From the NCBI RefSeq assembly GCF_030161635.1, contig NZ_BSUO01000001.1:2585199-2649198 (forward strand): a stretch of DNA of 64,000 nucleotides, read 5' to 3'. The notes under the pieces are model-generated. The model was not told where the DNA came from. It searched no databases and worked only from the letters and a program-made list of their open reading frames with translations. Position numbers and translations under genes: made by a program. Positions 56,342 through 64,000 of this stretch are shown here, one piece after another (the first letter of the stretch is position 1; every line of letters begins with the position of its first letter). Origin of the DNA: Mobilicoccus caccae (GTDB lineage: Bacteria > Actinomycetota > Actinomycetes > Actinomycetales > Dermatophilaceae).

Positions 56342-59300
56342 TGATCTCTCCTTGATCCGGGTGACGAGATGATCTGCACGATGTGCTGACGTGTGTCGGC
56401 CGGGTCGATGACGTCGTCGACCTCGAACACCTCCGCCGCATTCACCGCTTTGGCCTGCTCGTGGGCTTGCTCGATGAGACGCCGTTCGAGGGCGTCGCGG
56501 GATTCCTGATCGGGCTGCTCGTCGAGTTCGCGGCGGAAACCGAGCCGCACCGCCCCTTCCAGCCCCATGGGCCCGAGTTCGGCCGTGGGCCAGCACAGGA
56601 CGAGGTCCGGCGTACGCAGACTGCCACCGGCCATGGCCTGGGCACCCAGGCCGTAGGCCTTGCGCAGCACGACGAGGACGATGGGCGTGCGCACGGCGGC
56701 GCCCGCGCCGAACAGGGCGGAGAACAGACGGACCGTGCCGGCGCGCTCGGTCTCGGGGCCGACCATGAAGCCCGGGGTGTCGCACAGGACGACGAGCGGG
56801 AACTCGTGCCGGGCGACGAGGCCGAGGAAGTCCTGGAGACAGCGCGCCTCGTCGGCGTCGATCGCCCCACCGAGGTGGGCGGGATCGTTGGCGACGACGG
56901 CGACGGCGTGTCCGTCGAGACGGGCCAGGCCGGTGACCATCCCGGGCGCGTACTCGGCCGACAACTCGAGGAAGGAGCCCGCGTCGACCAGCACGTCGAT
57001 CGCGCGACGGACGTCGTAGACGCGCTTGCGGTTCTCCGGCACCACCTGGCGCAGGAGGCGCTGGTCGGCGGCCTCGCCGGGTTCGAGCCGGCGAGCGGAG
57101 AAGAACGAGAGCATCCGCCGGGCGGCCTCGACGGCCGCTTCCTCGTCGTCCACGAGGAGCTGGACGACACCGTTGCGTGCCTGCTCGGGCGCCGGACCGA
57201 TCTCCTCCGGCGTGTGCACGCCGAGGCCGCCCCCTCGATCATCGCCGGCCCGCCCATGCCGATGTTGGCGTCGGCCGTCGCGATCCTGATCTCGCAGGCA
57301 CCGAAGAGCGCCGCGTTGCCCGCGAAGCACCGCCCGTGCGCGATGCCGATGCTGGGCACCTTCTGCGAGAGTCGACCCATGGTGGCGAACGTGGGGACCG
57401 TCAGGCCGGTCACGACATTGCCGTCGGTGTCACCGGGGCGCCCCCGCCCCCTCGGCGAAGATCACGACCGGGTACCCGCGGCGCTCGGCCAGCTCGAGCA
57501 CCCGATCGGTCTTCGCGTGGTTGATCTGTCCCTGGGTGCCTGCGAGGACCGTGTAGTCGTAGGCGATCACCGCCACCTCCGGTGAGGAGTCGGCGAACTC
57601 CTCCCCCAGCAGGCGTGCGAGGCCGGCGACCATGCCGTCCCCGGGAGTCTTCGCCACGAGGTCGCCGTGGTCGCGGCGTCGTCGCTGAGCGGCGATGGCC
57701 AGGGTGCCGTACTCGACGAGATCGCCCCCGCGGCATAGGTCGGCGACGTTCTCCCGCGCGGTACGACCGCGCGCGCGGCGCTTCTCGACGGCGCTCGGCC
57801 GTGCGTCGTCGCGGGTCGTCGCTCGCCGCTCGAGGAGCGCCGCGAGGTCGGGCCGCACGTCGGCGGGGTCGATGTCCTGCCCCTCGCCGGCGTCGCCGTC
57901 GTGGTCGCCATCGTGTTCGAGACGCACCACGGGGTCGCCCGCCCTGAGGGTGTCCCCCACGGCGACCGCGAGCTCCACGATCCGGCCCGGTGCGGTGGCG
58001 GTGATCGGCTGCTCCATCTTCATCGCCTCGACGAGGACGAGGAGCCCACCGGCCTCGACGTCCTGGCCCTCATCGACCTCGACCGCGGTGACCGTGCCTC
58101 CGGTCCGGCTCACCAGCCAACCCTGCTCGACGAGTCGCGCGGTGTCGCCACGGTCGGCGTCGACGTCGGCCCCGGGTCGGGTGTCGGACGGGTCTCCGTG
58201 TTCCTTCGCCAGCTCGACCAGATCGGCGAGGGAGCGGTCGAGAAGGCCGGTGTCGTAGTCGTCGCCGTCGAGGCGGACGGAGGCCAGGATCGCCCGAAGG
58301 ATCGGGAGCGTCGTCGGCAGACCGGAGATCGACGTCTCCGCGAGGGCGGCCCGCGCACGGGAGAGCAGCCCGGCCGGATCCCCGTCCGTGGTGACGACGA
58401 TCTTGGCCAGGAGTGGGTCGTAGTCGCCGGTGACCTCGGTGCCGGCGGTGAGGTGGGTGTCGACCCGTGTACCTCCACCGGAGGGCAGGACCAGATCGCT
58501 CACGATTCCCGTGGCGGGAGCCCACCCCGTCGCCGTGACGTCCTCGGCCGTCACCCGGCACTGGAGTGAGCGACGCCCGGGGACCGGCTCGGCGACGAGC
58601 CCCGCCACGGCGACGTCCTCCCCGAGGGCGAGTCGGATCTGCCCACGCACCAGGTCTGCTCCCGTGACCTCCTCGGTGATCGTGTGCTCGACCTGCAGGC
58701 GGGGGTTGACCTCGAGCAACGTCCATCGCCCCGACCCCGGCGCCCACAGGTACTCGACCGTGGCGAGGCCGACGAGCTCTGCGCGGTCCACGACGGCGAC
58801 GGCGGAGGCGTGCATGCCCTCCCTGACCGCATCCTCGAGCACGGCGGGGGCGAACTCGACGACCTTCTGATGACGGCGCTGCAGCGAGCAGTCGCGGTCG
58901 CCGAGCGTCACCGCGGTTCCGTGGCGGTCGCGCGCGACCTGGACCTCGATGTGGCGAGCGTGCTCGAGGTACTCCTCCGCGAACACCTCCACCGACCCCC
59001 CGAGGCGTTCGGCCTCGCGGCGGACGGCGGCCAACGCCTCGTCGACTCCGGCTGCCTCCCGCACGACACGGATGGCGCGGCCGCCTCCCCCGAGGCGGCC
59101 TTGAGCACCACGGGACCGGACACCTCGGCGATGAGCCCGCACACCTGCTCGGCGTCGGGGTCGACGCCCGTCCCCCGCAGGGTCGGTGCGCCGACCGCGT
59201 CGGCCAGCTCCCGGGTGGCGCCCTTGTGGCCCAACAACGCCAGGGCCTCCGGGCTCGGGCCCACGAACTCCACCCCGGCCTCGGCGCAGGCACGCGGCAG

Positions 59301-59585
59301 TGCGGGATCCTCGCTGAGATAGCCGTACCCGGGATGCAGCAGCACCCTGTCCGATGAGACCTCTCGTGCGGCGGCAACGAGTCGCGGCGCATCGAGGTAG
59401 ATCGATGAGACCCCTCGCTCGAGAGTCACCACGTCGTCGGCGATGCGCCGGGCCCGCGTCACCTCGTCGCCGGCCTCGGCGAGCAGAACCGCGCGCAGTC
59501 CCTCGTCACGGGAGGCCCGCAACACGCGGACGGCGATCTCGCCGCGGTTGGCCACCACGACGACCGGAGAGTCAACGACGTTCAT
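56338..59585 (-). CDS. Single-chain acyl-CoA carboxylase BC-BCCP-CT (frameshifted)
   Basis: Biotin-dependent carboxylase with all domains in one chain, about 1083 residues after correction. From the ATG at 59585: biotin carboxylase (VVVVANRGEIAVRVLRASRD, ATP-grasp, LLEVNPRLQVEHTITEEVTG); a linker domain; BCCP with biotinyl Lys in VEAMKMEQP (codon 58018-58020); carboxyltransferase (PGDGMVAGLARLLGEEF, FNADF-like absent, DTPGFMVGPETERAG). Breaks: near 59090 (one base), 57440 (two), 57230 (one), all losses in G/C runs; adding four bases gives 1084 codons. The architecture matches the single-chain long-chain acyl-CoA carboxylases of mycobacteria. A divergent TetR likely controls it. Confidence 0.9.
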
Positions 59586-59590
59586 ACTGC

Positions 59591-59628
59591 GAGGGTGGTT
59601 GACACTGACGTCAGTGTCAACCACCCTC
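59591..59628. promoter_or_regulatory. 38-bp palindromic TetR operator with divergent promoters
   Basis: gagggtggttgacactgac (59591-59609) is followed without gap by its exact reverse complement (59610-59628). Each strand reads TTGACA, 17 bases, CACCCT, six bases, ATG: on plus the ATG at 59634 (TetR), on minus the ATG at 59585 (carboxylase). Thus one symmetric site can hold two overlapping promoters for leaderless transcripts and the TetR operator. Confidence 0.75.
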
Positions 59629-59633
59629 TCCCC

Positions 59634-60239
59634 ATGGGGATGCCGCCACCCAAGGGCCCGGTCAGCGCCGACACGAGAAACAGGCTTCTGCGCTGCGCCG
59701 AGAAGGTGTTCGCGCGTCTCGGATACGCGCGCACGACGGTCGCCGACATCACCGGTGAGGCCGGGACCAGCAGGGCGACCTTCTATCAGTACTTCGAGAG
59801 CAAGGGCGACGTGTTCAGCTCGGTGGTCACCAAGGTCCACGAGCGACTCATCGCCGCACAGCGGGTGCCCGACGTCGACCCCGACGACCACGCCGAGGTC
59901 GCCCGGCGATCGATGACCGCCGCTCTCGACCAGTACGTGGCCGATCGCCGCCTCCTGGTGGTCGTTCGGGAACAAGCGTTGAACGACCCCGACATCGCCG
60001 CGCTGCTCGAGCAGACCCACGCGCACGCGGCGGGGCGCACACGCCGGTTCCTCGAACGCGTCGTCGCCGACGGGAACGCGAACCTCCCCAGCGATCCCCA
60101 GGCCATCGGCGAGGCCACCGTCGGGATGGTCGCCCGCTACGCAGACCTCGTCGAGGCGCACCCCGATCGTCGGGAACTCCTCGCGAGCCAGCTCGGAGAC
60201 ATGTTCGTCCGTCTCATCGGAATCGACGACGGCAGCTGA
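59634..60239 (+). CDS. TetR family regulator (carboxylase side)
   Basis: A 201-residue repressor. A helix-turn-helix domain occupies about residues 20-60 (VFARLGYARTTVADITGEAG, then TSRATFYQYFESKGDVF), with a ligand-binding C-terminal domain. The start is put at ATG 59634 (or 59640), because an earlier in-frame GTG lies inside the palindrome. No ribosome site precedes it, in line with a leaderless mRNA. It likely represses itself and the divergent carboxylase-ligase operon; a CoA ester is a likely inducer by analogy. Confidence 0.88.
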   Translation: MGMPPPKGPVSADTRNRLLRCAEKVFARLGYARTTVADITGEAGTSRATFYQYFESKGDVFSSVVTKVHERLIAAQRVPDVDPDDHAEVARRSMTAALDQYVADRRLLVVVREQALNDPDIAALLEQTHAHAAGRTRRFLERVVADGNANLPSDPQAIGEATVGMVARYADLVEAHPDRRELLASQLGDMFVRLIGIDDGS

Positions 60240-60263
60240 GCTGCCGACAGAACGGAGGGGTCG

Positions 60264-60458
60264 ATGGAGACCCAACGCATGAAGCCGGCCGAAGCAGGCC
60301 TCCTCGTGGCCATCGCCGTCGTGCTCGTGATCGGGATGCTCCCGGCGGTGCGCGCGATCACCATCGGCGGGCTCAGCGCGTTCGTCTGGTGCATGGTGCT
60401 GCTCATGCTCGGAGCGCCCGCCATGGGGCTGTTCCTGCCGCGAGGTGATCGCCGATGA
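60264..60458 (+). CDS. Small two-helix membrane protein, symporter partner
   Basis: 64 residues with two hydrophobic helices (GLLVAIAVVLVIGMLPAVRA and FVWCMVLLMLGAPAMGLFL). The ATG at 60264 has a GGAGG ribosome site. Its end overlaps the symporter start (ATGA). Such small proteins (DUF3311/DUF485-like) often accompany sodium:solute symporters; the exact family is not certain. Confidence 0.7.
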   Translation: METQRMKPAEAGLLVAIAVVLVIGMLPAVRAITIGGLSAFVWCMVLLMLGAPAMGLFLPRGDRR

Positions 60459-61487
60459 TCCTCGCCGTCGTCCTCGTCTACTTCGTCGTCATCGCCGTCA
60501 TCGGGTTCCTGGCCTACCGCCGGGCCCACAGCTCGACCGACGAGTTCTTCGTGGCCGACCGCAACATCGGCGCGTTCGTCAACTCCTGGGCCTTCCTCGC
60601 CTCGCTGGCCAGCGGTGGATCGGTCCTCGCCTCGGTGGGCACGACGCTGCGACAGCATGTCCACGGCACTTCAGACCTACCCGCAGCTCGGACGGGCGAC
60701 CGCTCCGGGCGAGGCGTGGTCGATCCTGGGCGGCTTCATCACCTGGGCGACGGCCATCTCGGTCCTGCCGCACGTCATCATGCGCGTGTACTCGGCGCGC
60801 GACGTGGCTTCTGCCCGGAGCTCGCTGAACATGGCGATGATCCTGTACTCGATCATGATGCTGCTGACCGCCTTCGTCCTCGTCCCGCTGGCCGCGACCA
60901 CCCTCACCGTCGACGAGTCGAAGGACCCGGACGGCCTGTTCTTCACCCTCACCGCGTCGGTCTTCAACACCTTCGGACAGGGCATCGTGGCGGCGGCGGT
61001 CCTCGCCGCGATCATGTCGACCACCGCCGGGCTGCTCATGGCCTGCAATTCGGCCATCGCCCACGACCTCTTTCGTGGGGTCATCCGCCCCGAGGCCAGT
61101 CAGCGCACGACCCTCCGGGTGGCCAGTGCGGCCACGGTCGTCGTCGGCCTGATCTGCATGATCCTCGCACTCAATCCTCCCCAGCTGCTCATCGTGCTCT
61201 ACACCGGCGCGGTGGCGTTGCTGGCTTCGGCGTTCTTCGCACCGATGGTGCTGGGCATCTGGTGGTCACGGACGACCAGAGCCGGCGCCACCGCCGGGCT
61301 CCTCGCCGGCGCCGTCTCCTTCACGATCGCCTTCGTCATGGATCTGCCGACGTCGGCGGAGGTGCTCGTGGGCCTACCGGTGTCCATCGTGGTCACGGTG
61401 GCCGTCAGCCTCATGACGTCGCACTCCGAGACGGAGACGGCGCCCGTCCCCTCGGCGGTACCGGAGGAGGCGCGGTCGCGCCGCTGA
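60455..61487 (+). pseudogene. Sodium:solute symporter with internal deletion
   Basis: SSS-family permease, probably for a monocarboxylate. Helix 1 is MILAVVLVYFVVIAVIGFLA, then STDEFFVADRNIGAFVNSWA; the C-terminal part has ATAPGEAWSILGGFITWATA and about seven helices. Only about 344 residues are present against about 500-540 for the family. At about 60650-60690 the frame changes and the region for roughly four helices is missing between LASVGTTLRQ and the later part. This is either a real deletion or an assembly collapse. It is downstream of TetR and the small membrane protein. Confidence 0.7.
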
Positions 61488-61523
61488 GCCACACCGAGAC
61501 GGCCATCACCCCGGCTCGGACAT

Positions 61524-61556
61524 GAAAGCGCCACCGCCGTCGGCGGTGGCGCTTTC
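61524..61556. terminator. Bidirectional terminator, symporter/TetR
   Basis: GAAAGCGCCACCGCC (61524-61538) with GGCGGTGGCGCTTTC (61542-61556), perfect 15-bp stem and 3-base loop with A/T ends, between convergent genes. Confidence 0.9.
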
Positions 61557-61583
61557 AGGTGTCTCCCGATCGGGAGGACCGGC

Positions 61584-62231
61584 TCAGACCACGGCAGGGG
61601 CCGAGGAGGGGTCGGTGACCTCGAGACGGCCGTCCTTGATGGCCGCCTCGACGTAGGCCAGCAGCATGTCGAGGTAGTTCTCGACGACGGCGTTCGTCAT
61701 GTCGCTGTCGCGGTCCACCATCCACGCGAGCATCGCGCCGTCGGTCAACGTGAGGACCATGCGGGCGATGGTGCGGGTGGAGTTGCCGTCGGTGCCACGG
61801 ACACCGAGGCCATCGACGATGAAGGACTCGATGAAGTCGAGGTAGGTCTTGTACAAGGTGCGGGCGGCCACACCGTCGCCGCGGACCGACCACGAGGCGA
61901 GCTCGTAGCTGAGCAGCTGACGACCCGGGTCGGCGATGGTGGTGTCCCAGAAGGCCTGGATGCCGGTACGCACCTTGACTCGCAGTGGCTCGTCGGCCAC
62001 CGACTCCAGGGCCTCGGCCACCGGACCGAGGATCGGGTTGAGGAACGACTCTGCTACCGCGTTGATCAGCGCTTCCTTGCTGCTGAAGCAGTAGTGGACG
62101 ACGCCGAGAGAGACGTTGGCACGCTCGGCGATGCGGCGCACCGAGGCAGCGGCCAACCCCTCCTCGATCGCGAGATCGATCGTCGCTTCCATCAGCTGCT
62201 CGCGGCGGCGCTCTGCTGGAACTCTGGGCAT
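61584..62231 (-). CDS. TetR family regulator (BetI-like)
   Basis: A 215-residue repressor from the ATG at 62231 (MPRVPAERRREQLMEATIDL). Helix-turn-helix about residues 25-52 (AAASVRRIAERANVSLGVVH). The C-terminal domain resembles the BetI-type. The ATG lies seven bases after a TACAGT box with no ribosome site, suggesting another leaderless mRNA. No obvious target is adjacent. Confidence 0.88.
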   Translation of the reverse strand: MPRVPAERRREQLMEATIDLAIEEGLAAASVRRIAERANVSLGVVHYCFSSKEALINAVAESFLNPILGPVAEALESVADEPLRVKVRTGIQAFWDTTIADPGRQLLSYELASWSVRGDGVAARTLYKTYLDFIESFIVDGLGVRGTDGNSTRTIARMVLTLTDGAMLAWMVDRDSDMTNAVVENYLDMLLAYVEAAIKDGRLEVTDPSSAPAVV

Positions 62232-62238
62232 ACCTAGC

Positions 62239-62244
62239 ACTGTA
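62239..62244 (-). promoter_or_regulatory. Candidate -10 for leaderless TetR
   Basis: TACAGT on the minus strand, seven bases before the ATG at 62231; the -35 is weak. The remaining gap to 62538 holds no gene. Confidence 0.4.
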
Positions 62245-62501
62245 GGGCCAAAGCTTTCCGCTCAGACACCCTCAGCGAGGGTCTTACCCTGCCCATACCC
62301 TCGCGTTATCGAACCTTTATCCGACACTGTCGGCTTTCCGTCAACTTCCACGTGAGCGCGTATTCGGGTGGGTTCGAACACCCTGGCGGGCTCGGACCGA
62401 AGCGGACCGAAACACGCACGTCACCCAGTGAAAACCATTCGGCTGGAAGCGGCCTGGGAATCAGGGATTCCCACATGGATCAACGCGAACACCGCATAGC
62501 C

Positions 62502-62531
62502 GTGCCCGAGCAATGCCCGCTTCGGGGGCAC
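62502..62531 (-). terminator. Weak terminator after polyprenyl synthase
   Basis: An 8-bp stem (GTGC+CCGA with TCGG+GCAC) with a two-base bulge, eight bases past the stop at 62539. Confidence 0.35.
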
Positions 62532-62538
62532 CGAAGGT

Positions 62539-63542
62539 TCAGACCACACGGTCCACGACGCTCGCCGCGAGATGGCGCAGCGCCCGGGCGACCGGAGCCT
62601 CCCCCAACGGCGCGAGCTGCTCCTGCGCATTCGCCGCGACACGGCGCGTGTACACGCGGGCCTCCTCCATCGCCGGATGCGCGCGCACCAGCTCGAGGGC
62701 CTCTGCGACGCCGTCCTCGTCGCGGGACAGGTCGCCGTCCAGCAGCTGCAGCAGACGGGCGTCCTCAGGCCGCGGATCGCGCCTGAGCAACAGGATCGGA
62801 AGGGTGTCGACGCCCTCCCGCAGATCGGTCCCGGGCGTCTTGCCCGACAGGCCCGGCTGCGAGTCGATGTCGAGGAGGTCGTCGGCGAGCTGGAAGGCCA
62901 CACCCAACAACTCCCCGTACTCCTGGAGCAGGGCGATGGTGGCGTCGTCGCAGCCACCGAACATCGCGCCGTAGCGCGCCGAGGTCGCGATGAGCGCGCC
63001 CGTCTTGTCGCGCAGCGCACCGATGTAGTACTCGACGGGGTCCTCCCCTCGGGGCACGGCCGGTCGTCGCGGATCTGGCCCGAGCACAGACGCATGAACG
63101 TCTGCGCCTGGATCTTGACGGCCTCGGCACCGAGGTCGGCCACCACGTCGGAGGCGTTGCCGAACAGCAGGTCGCCCACGAGGATCGCGGTCGAGTTGCC
63201 ATAGGCGGCGTTGGCCGAGACCGCTCCGCGGCGCAGGTCGGCCTCGTCCATGACGTCGTCGTGGTAGAGCGAGGCCAGATGCGTCAGCTCGACGGCCGCG
63301 GCAGCCGCCACGACCCGGTCGTTCGTCCCCTCGCCCACGTGCGCGGCGAGGAGCGTCAGCATCGGCCGGATCCGCTTGCCCCCGGCCGCGAGCAGGTGCC
63401 CGGACGCCTCGGCGATGAACGGATCGTCGTGCCGCACCCTCTCGGCCAGGAACTGCTCGACCCGGCCGAGACCCTCGGTGAGGGCCTCGGCCGTCGCCGG
63501 ATCGAGTCCGGGCAGCGCCGTCGCGGTGGGCTGCGCCGTCAT
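62539..63542 (-). CDS. Polyprenyl diphosphate synthase (frameshifted)
   Basis: Long-chain all-trans prenyl diphosphate synthase, probably for the menaquinone side chain, 334 residues after correction. GGKRIRPMLTLLAAHVGEGT, first Asp-rich motif YHDDVMDEADLRRG and second Asp-rich motif DDLLDIDSQPGLSGKTPGTD are present. The frame breaks near 63050 (CCCC GGGG) between RPCPEG and EDPVEYYIGAL; one base is missing. ATG at 63542 overlaps the nuoN stop (ATGA), tying quinone supply to complex I. Confidence 0.93.
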
Positions 63543-64000
63543 CGGATGAACAACGACAGAGCAGGTGAGGACATCAGCCCCAGGAGCGGGCCGGGGAACA
63601 CACCGAGCAGGAGGGTCATGACCACGCTGAGGGTGATGGCGCTGACCGTGCTGACCGACGGGGTGAGCACGCCCACGTTCTCGCCGCCGACATCATCCGG
63701 GTCGCCGGCGAACATGACCCGCACCACACGGAAGTAGACGTACGCCGTGACCGCGCTGCACGGCACACCGAGGACCGCGAGGATCACCCCGGGGATTCCG
63801 GCGTGGGCGATCGCCGTGGAGAACACCGCGAACTTGGCGGTGAATCCCGACGTGAGCGGGATGCCCGCGAACGCCATGAGCAGGAACGCGAACACACCGG
63901 CCACCAACGGGGACCGCTTGCCCAGGCCCGCCCACTGGGCGATGGAGGTGGCCTCGGCCCCGGTGTCCTTGCGCCGGACCAGCATGACGATGCCGAACGC
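63539..64000 (-). CDS. nuoN: NADH-quinone oxidoreductase subunit N (5' end beyond window)
   Basis: C-terminal about 153 residues of the antiporter-like complex I subunit; the gene begins outside the window. VFAFLLMAFAGIPLTSGFTA with its conserved KF and YVYFRVVRVMFAGDP are typical of NuoN. It is the last nuo gene, followed directly by the polyprenyl synthase. Confidence 0.93.
   Translation of the reverse strand, partial: AFGIVMLVRRKDTGAEATSIAQWAGLGKRSPLVAGVFAFLLMAFAGIPLTSGFTAKFAVFSTAIAHAGIPGVILAVLGVPCSAVTAYVYFRVVRVMFAGDPDDVGGENVGVLTPSVSTVSAITLSVVMTLLLGVFPGPLLGLMSSPALSLFIR

Overview
The window is a very GC-rich bacterial chromosome segment with actinobacterial gene order and codon use. On the minus strand it carries secE-nusG-rplK-rplA, rplJ-rplL, rpoB-rpoC and rpsL-rpsG-fusA, with tRNA-Thr/tRNA-Met-rpmG-MaoC pair-murB and tRNA-Trp beside secE. 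GTG and TTG starts, a long acidic NusG N-terminus, KorAB, PntAB and a single-chain acyl-CoA carboxylase all fit Actinomycetota. I infer an actinomycete without mycobacterial hallmarks, perhaps Micrococcales; the exact genus cannot be read from this sequence.

Layout. 1-23.9 kb: the translation and RNA polymerase block, interrupted by a small plus-strand pair (unknown membrane protein and lipoprotein esterase) and by an amidohydrolase plus DUF6489 gene between rplL and rpoB. 24.4-28.7 kb: a tight five-gene operon bioY, acyl-CoA ligase, thiolase, bioM, bioN (biotin uptake by an energy-coupling-factor transporter). 29-32 kb: pntAB transhydrogenase. 32-40.5 kb: metabolic genes (MFS transporter with aroQ, malic enzyme, enoyl-CoA hydratase, metal or cobalamin receptor, YjbQ, tRNA-Tyr, YajQ, amidase with an AtzG-like small partner). 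40.7-49.3 kb: carrier, acyl-CoA synthetase, MFS transporter, MOSC protein, class V aminotransferase, asparaginase and glycerate kinase. 49.4-54.6 kb: htpX, korAB, rarD. 54.6-61.5 kb: a divergent acid-activation and carboxylation cluster (acyl-CoA ligase plus fused BC-BCCP-CT carboxylase on one side; TetR, small membrane protein and SSS symporter on the other) around a perfect 38-bp palindrome. 61.6-64 kb: a second TetR, polyprenyl diphosphate synthase and the 3' end of nuoN.

Two features colour the whole window. First, about 19 single-base indels, nearly all losses in or beside runs of G or C, break otherwise intact genes including rpoC, nusG, murB and the polyprenyl synthase. In almost every case the span becomes a whole number of codons once the inferred bases are restored, so these look like consensus errors. 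Such genes are listed here as single CDS with the break noted. Second, a GC-rich repeat built of three hairpins occurs in three intergenic places (18.6, 43.5 and 50.3 kb) as single, inverted and tandem copies, with no transposase nearby.

Most attractive for follow-up: the palindrome at 59591-59628, which seems to hold two overlapping, mirror-image, leaderless promoters and a TetR operator; the carboxylase cluster it controls; the three-hairpin repeat family; and the bioY-ligase-thiolase-bioMN operon.
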